Part shown: positions 34,065 through 43,498 of the stretch, in pieces
How the letters are laid out: each line of letters starts with the position of its first letter
Numbering within the stretch: the stretch's first letter is position 1
DNA from: Microtetraspora sp. NBRC 16547
Lineage (GTDB): Bacteria > Actinomycetota > Actinomycetes > Streptosporangiales > Streptosporangiaceae
Length of the DNA: 64,000 bases
Assembly (NCBI RefSeq): GCF_030268965.1
Contig: NZ_BSSE01000002.1
Coordinates: 248,001 to 312,000 of the forward strand
Reading direction: 5' to 3'
The notes under the pieces: model-generated
Database searches by the model: none
Told to the model about the DNA's origin: nothing
What the model saw: the letters and a program-made list of their open reading frames with translations, nothing else
Made by a program: the position numbers and the translations under genes

Positions 34065-35548
34065 CGAGGCCGGACGCCCGGGCTCTGATCAGCCGGGTGC
34101 TCGACCCCGGCTCGTGGAAGTCGTGGGACGAGCCGCCCGCCGACCCGGCCGAGCCCGGCTCCCCGTACGCCGAGGAACTCCGGGCGGCCCGGGAGCGCAC
34201 CGGCTACGACGAATCCGTGATCACGGGGGTGGGCACGCTCGACGGCCGCCGCGTCGCCGTCGCGGTCTGCGAGTTCTCGTTCCTGGCCGGGTCGATCGGG
34301 GTGGCCGCCGCCGAACGCCTGACCCGCGCGGTCGAGCGCGCCACCGCCGAGAGGCTGCCGCTGCTCGCCGCCCCCGCCAGCGGCGGCACCCGGATGCAGG
34401 AAGGGGCGCTCGCCTTCGCCCAGATGGCGAAGATCACCGCGGCCGTCGCGGCCCACCGCGCCGCCGGCCTGCCGTACGTCGTCTACCTGCGCCACCCGAC
34501 CACCGGCGGCGTGCTCGCCTCATGGGGGTCGCTCGGCCACGTGACGGCGGCGGAGCCCGGCGCGCTCATCGGGTTCCTCGGCCCGCGCGTCTTCGAATCG
34601 CTGTACGGCTACCCGTTCCCCGAAGGCGTGCAGGTGTCGGAGAACCTGTACGCCCACGGCCTGGTGGACGCGGTCGTCTCCGCCGAGGACGCGAGGGAGA
34701 TCGCCATCCGCGCCCTCTCCGTCCTCTGCGCCCCCAGGAAGGGCCTGGCACGTCCGGCGGAGCCGGAGGAGACCGCTGAGGAGGCCGAGGCATGGGAGGC
34801 GATCACGCGTTCCCGCCGCGACGACCGTCCCGGCGCGCGCGGCCTGCTCAAGCTGGCCGCCTCCGACGTCACCCCCCTGAACGGCACCGGCGTGGGCGAG
34901 AACGACCCGGGCATGCTGCTCGCGCTCGCCCGCTTCGGCACGGTGCCCGCCGTCGTGCTCGGCCAGGACCGGCGGCGCCTGCGGGCCGGAGGGCCGCTCG
35001 GCCCGGCGGGGCTGAGGGTGGCGCGGCGCGGCATGCGCCTCGCCTCCGAGCTCGGCCTCCCGCTGGTCACGGTGATCGACACGGCGGGCGCGGCGCTGTC
35101 CAAGGCGGCCGAGGAGGGCGGGCTCGCCGCCGAGATCGCCCGCTGCCTGGCCGATCTCATCATGCTGGACGCGCCCACGGTCTGCCTGCTGCTCGGCGAG
35201 GGTGCGGGCGGCGCGGCGTTGGCGCTGCTGCCCGCCGACCGGGTGATCTGCGCCCAGCACGGCTGGCTGTCGCCGCTGCCACCCGAGGGCGCGTCGGCCA
35301 TCCTCTACCGGACGGTGGACTTCGCACCCGAGATCGCCGCCGCGCAGGGCGTGCGCGCGGCCGACCTGAAACGTGACGGCGTCGTCGACCGGATCGTCGC
35401 CGAACGGCCGGACGCGGCCTACGAGCCGGAGGCGTTCTGCCGCAGGGTGGCCGGGGCGCTCGAATACGAGATCGCGGACCTGCTCGCCCGGCCTCCCGCG
35501 GACCGCATGGCCGCGCGGCTCGCCCGCTACCGGTCGCTGGGCTCCTGA
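34061..35548 (+). CDS. Fused biotin-dependent acyl-CoA carboxyltransferase
   Basis: 495-residue protein with two crotonase-fold halves like AccD and AccA in one chain. The N-half holds PASGGTRMQEGALAFAQMAKI (AccD-like oxyanion region, quoted in part) and VYLRHPTTGGVLASWGSLG; the C-half holds VTVIDTAGAALSKAAEEGG and VCLLLGEGAGGAALALLPADR. It lacks the AccD zinc finger. No biotin carboxylase or carrier gene lies beside it, so it must borrow them (perhaps from the acc operon at 44-47.6 kb) or act as a decarboxylase-type subunit. It is translationally coupled to the CoA-transferase. Its stop overlaps the convergent gene by 22 bp. Confidence 0.85.
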   Translation: MTRPDARALISRVLDPGSWKSWDEPPADPAEPGSPYAEELRAARERTGYDESVITGVGTLDGRRVAVAVCEFSFLAGSIGVAAAERLTRAVERATAERLPLLAAPASGGTRMQEGALAFAQMAKITAAVAAHRAAGLPYVVYLRHPTTGGVLASWGSLGHVTAAEPGALIGFLGPRVFESLYGYPFPEGVQVSENLYAHGLVDAVVSAEDAREIAIRALSVLCAPRKGLARPAEPEETAEEAEAWEAITRSRRDDRPGARGLLKLAASDVTPLNGTGVGENDPGMLLALARFGTVPAVVLGQDRRRLRAGGPLGPAGLRVARRGMRLASELGLPLVTVIDTAGAALSKAAEEGGLAAEIARCLADLIMLDAPTVCLLLGEGAGGAALALLPADRVICAQHGWLSPLPPEGASAILYRTVDFAPEIAAAQGVRAADLKRDGVVDRIVAERPDAAYEPEAFCRRVAGALEYEIADLLARPPADRMAARLARYRSLGS

Positions 35549-35967
35549 TCCCCGCCGACCCCCGTGGGGATGGGAACCCGTTCCACCCGAATCGACTGGA
35601 CCTCGTCGCGCGGCACGACGACCTCGTAGGCGCCGTGGTCCACCAGCCAGTAGCCCAGCGCCTCGGCCTTCACGCCGCTGTGCCCGGTGTACGCGATGTG
35701 CAGGCCGGCCACGTCGCCGGTGTCGTCCTCGTCCAGGACCAGGCAGGGCTCGCCGCCGTACGCGCCGACCGTGCGGAGCAGGGTCAGCCACTCCAGGTCG
35801 GCGCGGGACACCTGGCGCCGCCAGTACCCCGCGGCCTGGGTGAAGCCGTTTTCCGGCGACTCGCTGAACAGGACCACGTCGTCGCTGTCCGGGCCGACGG
35901 CCGCGGCGTACGTCTGGCCGCGATGGCCGGCCACGAAGCCCAGCCCGACCGGCTCGATGTCACTCAT
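35527..35967 (-). CDS. Conserved-looking protein of unknown function
   Basis: 146-residue soluble protein with no family recognised. It begins MSDIEPVGLGFVAGHRGQTY and contains WRRQVSRADLEWLTLLRTVG and LGYWLVDHGAYEVVVPRDEV. A GAGCGGGG sequence lies before the ATG. Its 3' end overlaps the carboxyltransferase gene on the opposite strand by 22 bp. It is followed upstream by another orphan gene on the same strand. Confidence 0.65.
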   Translation of the reverse strand: MSDIEPVGLGFVAGHRGQTYAAAVGPDSDDVVLFSESPENGFTQAAGYWRRQVSRADLEWLTLLRTVGAYGGEPCLVLDEDDTGDVAGLHIAYTGHSGVKAEALGYWLVDHGAYEVVVPRDEVQSIRVERVPIPTGVGGDQEPSDR

Positions 35968-36055
35968 GCCGTGCCCCGCTCCGAAGTCGTGGTGAATCCT
36001 GCTCTGTCGCCGTGACGCCGTGCAGGATGCCCCGGCGCGGCCCCGGTGTGCCGTG

Positions 36056-36151
36056 CACGCGGTCGGTCACGCGTCCGGTAACGCGTCCGGTAAGGCGGCG
36101 GATCATGCGTCCTGTCACGAGGCCGGTCACGCGTGCGGTCACGAGGCCGGT
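36056..36151. repeat. Eight 12-bp tandem repeats overlapping a stop codon
   Basis: Eight contiguous 12-bp units related to CACGCGTCCGGT run from 36056 to 36151. The stop codon of the minus-strand gene at 36139 lies inside the seventh and eighth units. Four of the six frames stay open through the block. Confidence 0.9.
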
Positions 36152-36597
36152 TGCCAGGACAGGCCGTCGTACCGGGCGAAGACGCGTTCCCCGGCCTTCG
36201 TCAGGTGGATGATCTCCGCCCCGGCCGGGATCGGCATCGGCATCGTGTGGAACTGCGGCACGACGCTGTCCCTGGACGCGGTGAACCCGTTCCCGGTGAA
36301 CGGCGTTGCATCGCTCCAGTCGCCGCCCATGTGCGGGCCGTACGGGACCACGTAGGTGTCGGTGTCGCGCGCCTGCCACCGCATGATGTACAGCTCGGGC
36401 ACCCCTGGCACCAGGTCCGACCCCTCGAACTCCAGGTCGAGGGCGCCGACGAGCGCCGTCGGCGTGGTCAGCCGGCCGCAGTCCCGCACGCGGTACACGT
36501 ACCCGGAGATGATCGTCCGCTTCCCCGACAGGTAGGGCACGAGCAGCCGCGGCGGGATCACCTTCTGCATCGACGTCCTGTGTCCCGGCTCGGTCAT
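36139..36597 (-). CDS. Protein of unknown function
   Basis: 152-residue soluble protein, family not recognised. It contains KRTIISGYVYRVRDCGRLTTP, MRWQARDTDTYVVPYGPHMGG and a C-terminal KAGERVFARYDGLSWQPAS. The start is either the ATG at 36597 or the in-frame ATG at 36570, which has an AGGAC upstream; homologues would decide. Its last codons and stop lie in a 12-bp repeat array. It is immediately upstream of, and on the same strand as, the 146-residue orphan. Confidence 0.6.
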   Translation of the reverse strand: MTEPGHRTSMQKVIPPRLLVPYLSGKRTIISGYVYRVRDCGRLTTPTALVGALDLEFEGSDLVPGVPELYIMRWQARDTDTYVVPYGPHMGGDWSDATPFTGNGFTASRDSVVPQFHTMPMPIPAGAEIIHLTKAGERVFARYDGLSWQPAS

Positions 36598-36607
36598 GAC
36601 CGACAGT

Positions 36608-37423
36608 TTACGATCCGGTGACCGCCGCGCCGGCGGGGCGGGAGAAAATGTCCGGCCGCCGGTGCCGTAGCACGGGAACCGTGTCGCGTACCTGCGCGCC
36701 GAGCGCCAGGTCGATCTCCCCCGTCTGTACGGCACGCCCCGGCCCGAGGTCGTGCCGTACGACGCCGAGGGGATCGACCAGCATGCTCCGGCCGACGCCG
36801 AACCCGTCGGAGGCGGACGGGTTGGGAGCCTGGCCGACCGCGATCGTCCACGTGGTGTTCTCGATGGCGCGGGCCCGGACCAGGGTCGCCCAGTGCTCCT
36901 CCTTCATCGGCCCGGACCCCCACGCGGCGATGACCGCGAACGTGTCCGCCCCGGCGTCCACCAGCGCCCTGGCCAGCTCGGGGAAGCGGACGTCGTAGCA
37001 GGTGATCAGCCCGATCCTGAGTCCGGCGAGCTCCACGACCACGGGGACGTCACCGGCGACGACCAGGTCGGACTCGCGGGCCCCGAACGAGTCGAAGAGG
37101 TGGATCTTCCGGTAGGCGGCCTTGAGCTCGCCCTCCTCGGAGATCGCGACGGCCGTGTTGCGCACGCGGCCGTCCCCCGGCTCGAACGTCCCGGCGATGA
37201 TCGCGGTCCGGAACTCGCGCGCCGCCTCCAGCAGTCCTGTCACGAACGGGCCGTCCAGCGGCTCGGCGGCCTCGGTGACGTCCCGGCCGAAACGGGTCAG
37301 CGTGGCTTCGGGGAACACCGCCAGCTCGGCGTCCCGGGCCTCGGCCAGTGCCTCGCGCACGGCTTCGAGGTTCGTCTTCGGGTCGCGGGAGATCGGAATC
37401 TGGCACAGGGCTACGCGTGTCAC
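36608..37423 (-). CDS. Carbon-nitrogen hydrolase (nitrilase superfamily)
   Basis: 271-residue cytosolic amidohydrolase. The catalytic triad is complete: Glu39 (FPEATLTRFG), Lys106 (YRKIHLFDSFG) and Cys142 (ITCYDVRFPE). The DSFG/CYDVRFPE combination is close to Nit-type omega-amidase/deaminated-glutathione amidase proteins. The GTG at 37423 gives a standard start (VTRVALCQIPIS) with GGGAACC upstream. It is divergent from an aminotransferase across a region of 11-bp repeats; an aminotransferase plus omega-amidase pair is a known logic for converting glutamine or asparagine keto-amides, so a functional link is plausible. Confidence 0.9.
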   Translation of the reverse strand: MTRVALCQIPISRDPKTNLEAVREALAEARDAELAVFPEATLTRFGRDVTEAAEPLDGPFVTGLLEAAREFRTAIIAGTFEPGDGRVRNTAVAISEEGELKAAYRKIHLFDSFGARESDLVVAGDVPVVVELAGLRIGLITCYDVRFPELARALVDAGADTFAVIAAWGSGPMKEEHWATLVRARAIENTTWTIAVGQAPNPSASDGFGVGRSMLVDPLGVVRHDLGPGRAVQTGEIDLALGAQVRDTVPVLRHRRPDIFSRPAGAAVTGS

Positions 37424-37463
37424 GGTTCCCAGTCTGCCCGTTGGGCGGGGGCTCCCACCATGC

Positions 37464-37516
37464 GAGCACCGTGAGCGCCGTGTGAGCACGGTGTGAGCAC
37501 GGTACGAGCACCGTAT
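37464..37516. repeat. 11-bp phased repeats between nitrilase and aminotransferase genes
   Basis: Units built on GAGCAC(C/G)GT start at 37464, 37473, 37484, 37495 and 37506; the last four are exactly 11 bp apart, one helical turn. The array begins 41 bp upstream of the nitrilase start and lies in the divergent promoter region. Confidence 0.75.
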
Positions 37517-37680
37517 GAGGCGGCGCCGGACCCACTCCAGCGGGCCGTACCGGTAGCCGGCCGGCCACCAGCGCCGGCGGAGAGCATCGATCTCGGCGAT
37601 CCGGGACCGGGGGCGTGGTGGATCACGTCTGCCGTCATCGTCCGGAGCACCTCGGCGCGGTCAACCGGTAGATTACGAGC

Positions 37681-38830
<1,150 letters not shown>

Positions 38831-38841
<11 letters not shown>

Positions 38842-38860
38842 GCTGAACGCCTTCGCACTG
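38831..38860. repeat. 15-bp imperfect duplication spanning the aminotransferase stop
   Basis: AACGCCTTTGAGCTG is followed by AACGCCTTCGCACTG (12 of 15 identical). The stop TGA is in the first copy. Confidence 0.7.
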
Positions 38861-38977
38861 TTCGCGTTAATCCAGGCGATTTCGGATTAACTGCTCACGC
38901 TCCCGCCTTCGGGGCAGCGTGTCGTTCGCCTTGTTCGCCTTGTTCGCCGTGGGTGTGGGTGTGGGTTGCTGCGCTGC

Positions 38978-39095
38978 GGTGGGTGGTTGTTCCGGCGCGC
39001 CGTGATAGCGGGCCTCCGGTGATGCCGCTGTCGCGGCCTTCGCGGGCGCGGTGGTACATGGCACGGTCCTACGCGCGCCTCCACAACCACCCACC
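38978..39095. repeat. 118-bp element bounded by 23-bp inverted repeats
   Basis: The arms begin GGTGGGTGGTTGT (perfect over these 13 bp) and match at 20 of 23 positions overall, enclosing about 72 bp. This may be a MITE-like remnant or a long hairpin; no clear target-site duplication was found. Confidence 0.5.
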
Positions 39096-39180
39096 TCCGC
39101 TCCGCTCTCCGCTCTCCGCTCGTCGACCGCAGAGCTTCAGGGTGAGGGCTGTGTCCGCGGCGACGCCGATCCCGCCCTCG

Positions 39181-39222
39181 GGGAGCCCGGAGCCCGTGAA
39201 GGGGAGCCCGGATCCTGTGAAG
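39181..39222. repeat. 21-bp tandem duplication upstream of the DUF4232 gene
   Basis: Two copies of a 21-bp unit beginning GGGAGCCCGGA start at 39181 and 39202 and differ at only a few positions. Confidence 0.8.
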
Positions 39223-39287
39223 ACCGTGCCGCGTCCCATCAATCCCGAAATGTCACGGCTAAAGGTGAGTTAGAGAATGATTAGTGC

Positions 39288-39890
39288 ATGAGCTCGATGT
39301 TGGCTGGGAATCGTCGCGGACTCGCTCTTTACGCTGGGTTGCTTACGGCGAGCACCCTGCTCACCGCCTGCGTGGTGTCGCCATCGGCGAAGGTCTCACG
39401 CTCGAAGGGGCCGCCCCCGAAGCCGGATCCCACGCTTTCCTCTACCGCCCAGACTGCTCCGCCCTGTCCCGAATCGGGTGTCGTCATCACGACGGGAGAG
39501 GTCGACGCCGCTATGGGGCTTCGTGCACTCAGCATTGAGATGGTCAACTGCGGGGACCACCGCTACCGCGTGAAAGGTTTTCCGTCCATCCGCGTCCTTG
39601 ATCCCGACCGGAGACCACTCGATGTCAAGGTCGGCAATGGGACATCGTCCATTGCCCTTATCGACGGGTACGACACCAAGCCTATGTCGGTGACGTTGAA
39701 ACCCGGCGAAAAGGCGGTGGCGGGTCTGGTCTGGAGGAATACGATGACGGACCCTACAGTGACCGCGACGATCGGCTCCTATCTGGAGATCGCCCCAGTC
39801 GACGGAGAGCCCCCGCAGACAGTGCCGCAGTACGTAGATCTTGGCAACACCGGCAAACTAGGCGTGACAGCATGGGCCCGTTTGCGGTGA
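39288..39890 (+). CDS. DUF4232-like secreted lipoprotein
   Basis: 200-residue lipoprotein. The signal peptide ends at a lipobox LLTAC (Cys28). The mature part resembles DUF4232: an N-terminal CPESGVVITTG with a conserved Cys, the repeated pattern LSIEMVNCGDHRYRVKGFP, and a C-terminal PQYVDLGNTGKLGVTAWAR. DUF4232 proteins are exported actinomycete proteins of unknown function. The ATG at 39288 is used; a second in-frame ATG at 39297 is possible. Codon use here is less GC-biased than in neighbouring genes, which fits a recently acquired or weakly constrained gene. Confidence 0.78.
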   Translation: MSSMLAGNRRGLALYAGLLTASTLLTACVVSPSAKVSRSKGPPPKPDPTLSSTAQTAPPCPESGVVITTGEVDAAMGLRALSIEMVNCGDHRYRVKGFPSIRVLDPDRRPLDVKVGNGTSSIALIDGYDTKPMSVTLKPGEKAVAGLVWRNTMTDPTVTATIGSYLEIAPVDGEPPQTVPQYVDLGNTGKLGVTAWARLR

Positions 39891-40321
39891 TTTCAGACTG
39901 ATGATCGGGCTTTCAAGGCGCCCCTGCATCACCTCCCAAGCGTCATCTCGCTCGCATCCAGCTCAGACATGCGTGCCGGCTGGCGAATCCGCGGCTCATT
40001 CGTGATCCCGCCGGCTCGAACCCGTGCCAGATCTACCAGCGGACCGACATTGGACCGACATCGCGCCACCACCTCCGCCTCGAAACCGAATAGCGCATCA
40101 GGTGTATAGCGTCCATAGCTGCGCAAATGCCAAGAAATGCAGTAAATAGTCCGAATCTCTGCAATGGGCTGACGCTCATGGTCTGTCGCACAAGCAAAAG
40201 GGGCATATCTCCAAATATCATTACAAAAAACTGTCATTTGATGCAGCGAATCCGTTGCGAATGCGTGTTCGAGTGTGGCATTATTCAGATGCGCGTTCGA
40301 ATATTCGCGGAGGGGGCGGGT
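39891..40321. other. AT-richer intergenic region before the HNH gene
   Basis: The 431-bp gap has markedly lower GC near 40080-40310 than the rest of the window. A minus-strand frame (39929-40237, 102 residues) is open but has no recognisable similarity. Just before the HNH gene are a 12-bp direct repeat ATGCG(T/C)GTTCGA (40261 and 40289) and the palindrome CGAATATTCG (40298-40307). These could be promoter or operator elements. Confidence 0.5.
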
Positions 40322-42919
40322 GTGGCGGAGTTCTTCGGGTCGTTGGAGTTCTTTTCGCGAGACGAGCGTCCTTCTCCGCCTGGGCCGTGTGATTCCGAGT
40401 GGTGGGATCAGATCACCTCGCGGGCGAAGTCCTGGGGGTCGGATGGCAGTTCAGCCCTTGCCCCCGATAAGGACTGCGCGGCACCCACGTCTGCGAGCAG
40501 CGGCACCGTCCACAACGGCGCTCCGGCCGCGGAGCAGCGGCCTGCTTCCGGATGCGGGAAAGCCTCCCACCGTGGAGGTGCCTTCGCCTATGGCGAGACT
40601 CCCCCCAACGGCGACGCCTTTCACACCGACGAAGCTCCGACCGAGAAGCAGCGTGCTTCCGGTTTCCGGGAAGCGTCCTACCGTGGAGACGCTCGTGGTC
40701 ATGAAAGGTCCGACAGCGGCGAGACCTTCGATGACGGCGAGGCTCCGGCGGAGGAGCAGGCCGCTCCCGGTGGTGGCGTGTCGTCGGGTCGGGTGTCGTG
40801 GCCGTTGGTGGCCTCGGTCCGGGAGACGGCCTCCGCGCTGGCATTGGCGGTGGTGCCGGACTCGCCGGGGGTGTGTCTGGCCGAGGCGGAAGACCTGCTG
40901 TTCGCGCGGGATCGGCTCATCTCCGCGATCGCGGCGCGGGTGGAGCGGGTGCATGCCGCCGGTGAGGCCAAGGCGTGCGGGCATGCCTCCACCAAGTCCT
41001 GGCTGCGTACCGCTGCCGGGATGGGTGTCGCGGGCGCGGGCCGGATGCTGGCGCTCGCGGTGGAGCTGGCCCGCCTACCTGAGGTGCGGGCCCGGTTCGC
41101 CGACGGCAGCCTGGCGGAGGGGTATGTGACGGCGATCTGCGCGGCGACCGGCCGGTTGACCGATGAGCAGGCCGCGCTGGCCGAGCCGATCCTCCTCACG
41201 CTCGCCGAGCAGGCGACTCCGGCGGAGATCGCCCGGGCCGGCCGCTACCTGCACGCGGTGCTGAACCCTGATGGGGAGGCCGATGACGCCGAGGCCGACT
41301 ACCGGCAGCGTTTCCTGCTTGTGCGGGAAAGCTCCACCGGCGGCCTGGAGGGGGAGTTCCGGTTGCCCCGGGAGGCGGGCGCGCGGCTTCGGGCGTTGCT
41401 GGATGCGTATGCCAAGCCCAAGGCCGAGGGTGATGACCGGCCGCTGCGGGTGCGGAATGCCGACACGCTGATCGCGCTGCTGGAACACCAGATCGGCACC
41501 GAGTTGCTGGTTCTGATCAACGCCGAGTCCCTCCCCGACGACCCACCGGCAGCCCCCAGCCACGACACCCCGGCCCAGCGCACCCCAGCCCACGACACCC
41601 CCGCCCAGGGCACCGACACGCAAGAGGCGGCCACGCACGACATCGCGGCCCCCGACCACGGCACCCCCGGCCGTGGCACCGACGCGCAAGAGGCGGCCAC
41701 GCAGGACGTGGCAGCCCCGGACAGTGCCGACCACGACAGCATCGGCTCGCAGGGGGCTGCCCGCGACACAGCCGCCCAGGCCAGCGGCGCACAAGACATG
41801 GCAGCCCGCGAGAACACCGCTGCCCGCGAGAGCGCCGACTGCGAGGAAGCCGGCCACGGCACCACCACCACCCAGGGCGCGGCAGCCCGGGAGAGTGCTG
41901 ACCACGCCCAGAGCGGGCAGCACACCGCCAGGCAGGGCGCCGCCATGCAAGGCACGGCTGCGCCGCAGGATGCGGCGGACCGAGACACGGCTGCCGGAAA
42001 GACGACCGGCCAAGAGGCGGCCACCGATGGGGCAGCGGCAGCCGTTGGCGACTCGGCCGCCGATGACACCCAGACGCGTGGCACGGCTGCTCACCTCAGC
42101 GGCGCAACCACCACGGCCGCGAGTGCGGCTGGCGCCAGGACCGAGAGCGGACCTCCCGCTACAGCCTCGACATCAGACACAGATGAGCCGCCCACGCCAC
42201 GACAAGAGCCGGACAAACCACGGCGCGAGCGGGAGCCGTCCGCAAGCGGGCGGAACACGCCCGGGCAGGAACGCAGGCCGTCCGGCAAAGGTCGTGGCAC
42301 GACCCTGGATGAAGCGTGCGCGACAGCAGACGGACGAGACTGGGCGCAAGCCACGGGCGGCCCATCGCGGGATACAGCGAGTACATCGCGGGATGGGCGA
42401 AGCTCGTCACGGGAGACGGCGAGTGGGCCACACAGTAGGCGACGCTCGACGCGGAGCGGGCGGGTGTCTGACTGGGTGACCCCTGGCGGGCTGATCTCGG
42501 GCCGGACGCTGCCCGGACTGCTGCTGGCCACCGGGCAGTTCCTCCCCATCACCGACATCCACCGCCTGGCCTCCACCTCCAGCCTCACCCGCCTGGTCAT
42601 GAACGCCGAAGGACGGATCCTGGACGTCGGACGCACCGTCCGCCGCGCCACCAGAACACAGCGGCGAGCCATCCTCGCCCGCTACGCCACCTGCATGGTC
42701 GACGACTGCCACCTACCCGCCCACCTCTGCCAGATCGACCACGTCCAAAACTGGAGCGACGCAGGCGCCACCGACCTCGACAACCTCGGCCCCACCTGCC
42801 AATTCCACAACCGCGACCGCTACCAACACCCCGACCGCTACCAACTCCACCGCGTCGGCGACAACCGATGGGCATTCACCTACATCGGCCCCCGAGGCGC
42901 ACGCATGCGCACGGACTGA
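40322..42919 (+). CDS. DUF222 / HNH endonuclease-domain protein with giant low-complexity linker
   Basis: 865-residue member of the DUF222-HNH family common in actinobacteria. The DUF222 helical region covers about residues 160-405. The C-terminal HNH nuclease has CMVDDC (Cys791), the DH of QIDHVQNW (His807) and a final FHN. Between them, about 300 residues (410-710) form a degenerate Ala/Thr/Gln/Asp-rich repeat (PAHDTPAQGT-like units), and another insertion at 60-140 contains about 37-residue repeats (APAAEQRPASG / APTEKQRASG). Most relatives are 400-550 residues. The start is GTG 40322 with GGAGGGGG at good spacing. The function is unknown; possible roles include a selfish or defence-linked nuclease. 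Confidence 0.85.
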   Translation: MAEFFGSLEFFSRDERPSPPGPCDSEWWDQITSRAKSWGSDGSSALAPDKDCAAPTSASSGTVHNGAPAAEQRPASGCGKASHRGGAFAYGETPPNGDAFHTDEAPTEKQRASGFREASYRGDARGHERSDSGETFDDGEAPAEEQAAPGGGVSSGRVSWPLVASVRETASALALAVVPDSPGVCLAEAEDLLFARDRLISAIAARVERVHAAGEAKACGHASTKSWLRTAAGMGVAGAGRMLALAVELARLPEVRARFADGSLAEGYVTAICAATGRLTDEQAALAEPILLTLAEQATPAEIARAGRYLHAVLNPDGEADDAEADYRQRFLLVRESSTGGLEGEFRLPREAGARLRALLDAYAKPKAEGDDRPLRVRNADTLIALLEHQIGTELLVLINAESLPDDPPAAPSHDTPAQRTPAHDTPAQGTDTQEAATHDIAAPDHGTPGRGTDAQEAATQDVAAPDSADHDSIGSQGAARDTAAQASGAQDMAARENTAARESADCEEAGHGTTTTQGAAARESADHAQSGQHTARQGAAMQGTAAPQDAADRDTAAGKTTGQEAATDGAAAAVGDSAADDTQTRGTAAHLSGATTTAASAAGARTESGPPATASTSDTDEPPTPRQEPDKPRREREPSASGRNTPGQERRPSGKGRGTTLDEACATADGRDWAQATGGPSRDTASTSRDGRSSSRETASGPHSRRRSTRSGRVSDWVTPGGLISGRTLPGLLLATGQFLPITDIHRLASTSSLTRLVMNAEGRILDVGRTVRRATRTQRRAILARYATCMVDDCHLPAHLCQIDHVQNWSDAGATDLDNLGPTCQFHNRDRYQHPDRYQLHRVGDNRWAFTYIGPRGARMRTD
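40508..40760. repeat. Coding repeat in N-terminal part of the HNH gene
   Basis: Two diverged copies of roughly 37 codons, followed by a partial third, begin at GCTCCGGCCGCGGAGCAG-, GCTCCGACCGAGAAGCAG- and GCTCCGGCGGAGGAGCAG-like sequences (near 40511, 40637 and 40741). Confidence 0.6.
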
Positions 42920-42935
42920 TCATGCGGGCGCAGGC

Positions 42936-42969
42936 CCAGCCCGCCCCATCAGCCAGCCCGCCCCATCAG
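42936..42969. repeat. Perfect 17-bp tandem duplication after the HNH stop
   Basis: CCAGCCCGCCCCATCAG occurs twice head-to-tail, 16 bp after the stop codon. Confidence 0.9.
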
Positions 42970-43045
42970 AACGTCACACGACCGATCGGGGAGGACGGCA
43001 GAGAAGAGGGTGGGGCAGGAACCCCGGCAGGGGTCCGGAAAAGCG

Positions 43046-43078
43046 GAAAGACCGGCCCCACGAAGGGACCGGTCTTTC
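43046..43078. terminator. Bidirectional hairpin between HNH and DUF3073 genes
   Basis: GAAAGACCGGCCCC pairs with GGGACCGGTCTTTC (one G-T wobble) across a 5-nt loop, followed by a short T-rich tail on the plus strand. It serves two convergent genes. Confidence 0.8.
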
Positions 43079-43085
43079 TCCACGC

Positions 43086-43253
43086 CTACGCCTGACCCGT
43101 GCCGTCGCCGGGAACATCGGTCTCGTCATCGCGTACGGGCTCGTCGCCGACACCGAGGTCTTGGCGCAGCCGCTCGAGATCCATGTTGTGGTTGGCGTAT
43201 TTGAGCTGGCGAGCCACCTTCGTCTGCTTCGCCTTGGCCCGACCCCGCCCCAT
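43086..43253 (-). CDS. DUF3073 small basic protein
   Basis: 55-residue protein beginning MGRGRAKAKQTKVARQLKY, the invariant start of DUF3073, a short actinobacterial family of unknown function; the N-terminal half is strongly basic and the C-terminal half acidic. The ATG at 43253 is preceded by GGGAGG. The likely role is nucleic-acid associated, by inference from charge only. Confidence 0.9.
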   Translation of the reverse strand: MGRGRAKAKQTKVARQLKYANHNMDLERLRQDLGVGDEPVRDDETDVPGDGTGQA

Positions 43254-43498
43254 TGATCGTCCTCCCTCACACAGGCCGTGCTTCGCCCTATTCTCTATCA
43301 TTTGAAGAATTATGCAATTTCCCACACCGTCCGGCCCTGGGACATAGATCTTCTGCCCATTGCGTACGGCTTGTGCCGGCGGGATCCGAGTCCCCCGAGG
43401 TCACACCACAGAGAACCACGGCTTGCCACTGTCACCGCCGGCACCTCGACGAGTGTGTCCCGGCCGCGCCTGCCGTACGACGTGTCGGCCCGAGGTCG

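Larger units (their letters stand above)
38842..39287. other. Repeat-rich intergenic region
   Basis: This 446-bp gap has no supported gene. It contains 9-bp repeats GTTCGCCTT (38924-38950), GGGTGT repeats, a pair of 23-bp inverted repeats (38978-39000 and 39073-39095), CCGCTCT repeats near 39100, and a 21-bp tandem duplication (39181-39222). Confidence 0.7.

Noticed and set aside
36056-36151. CRISPR array
   Set aside because: Units of 12 bp are contiguous without spacers; this is a tandem repeat.
39929-40237. 102-residue minus-strand frame in the AT-rich gap
   Set aside because: No ribosome-binding site, no recognisable domain, and composition not clearly coding.
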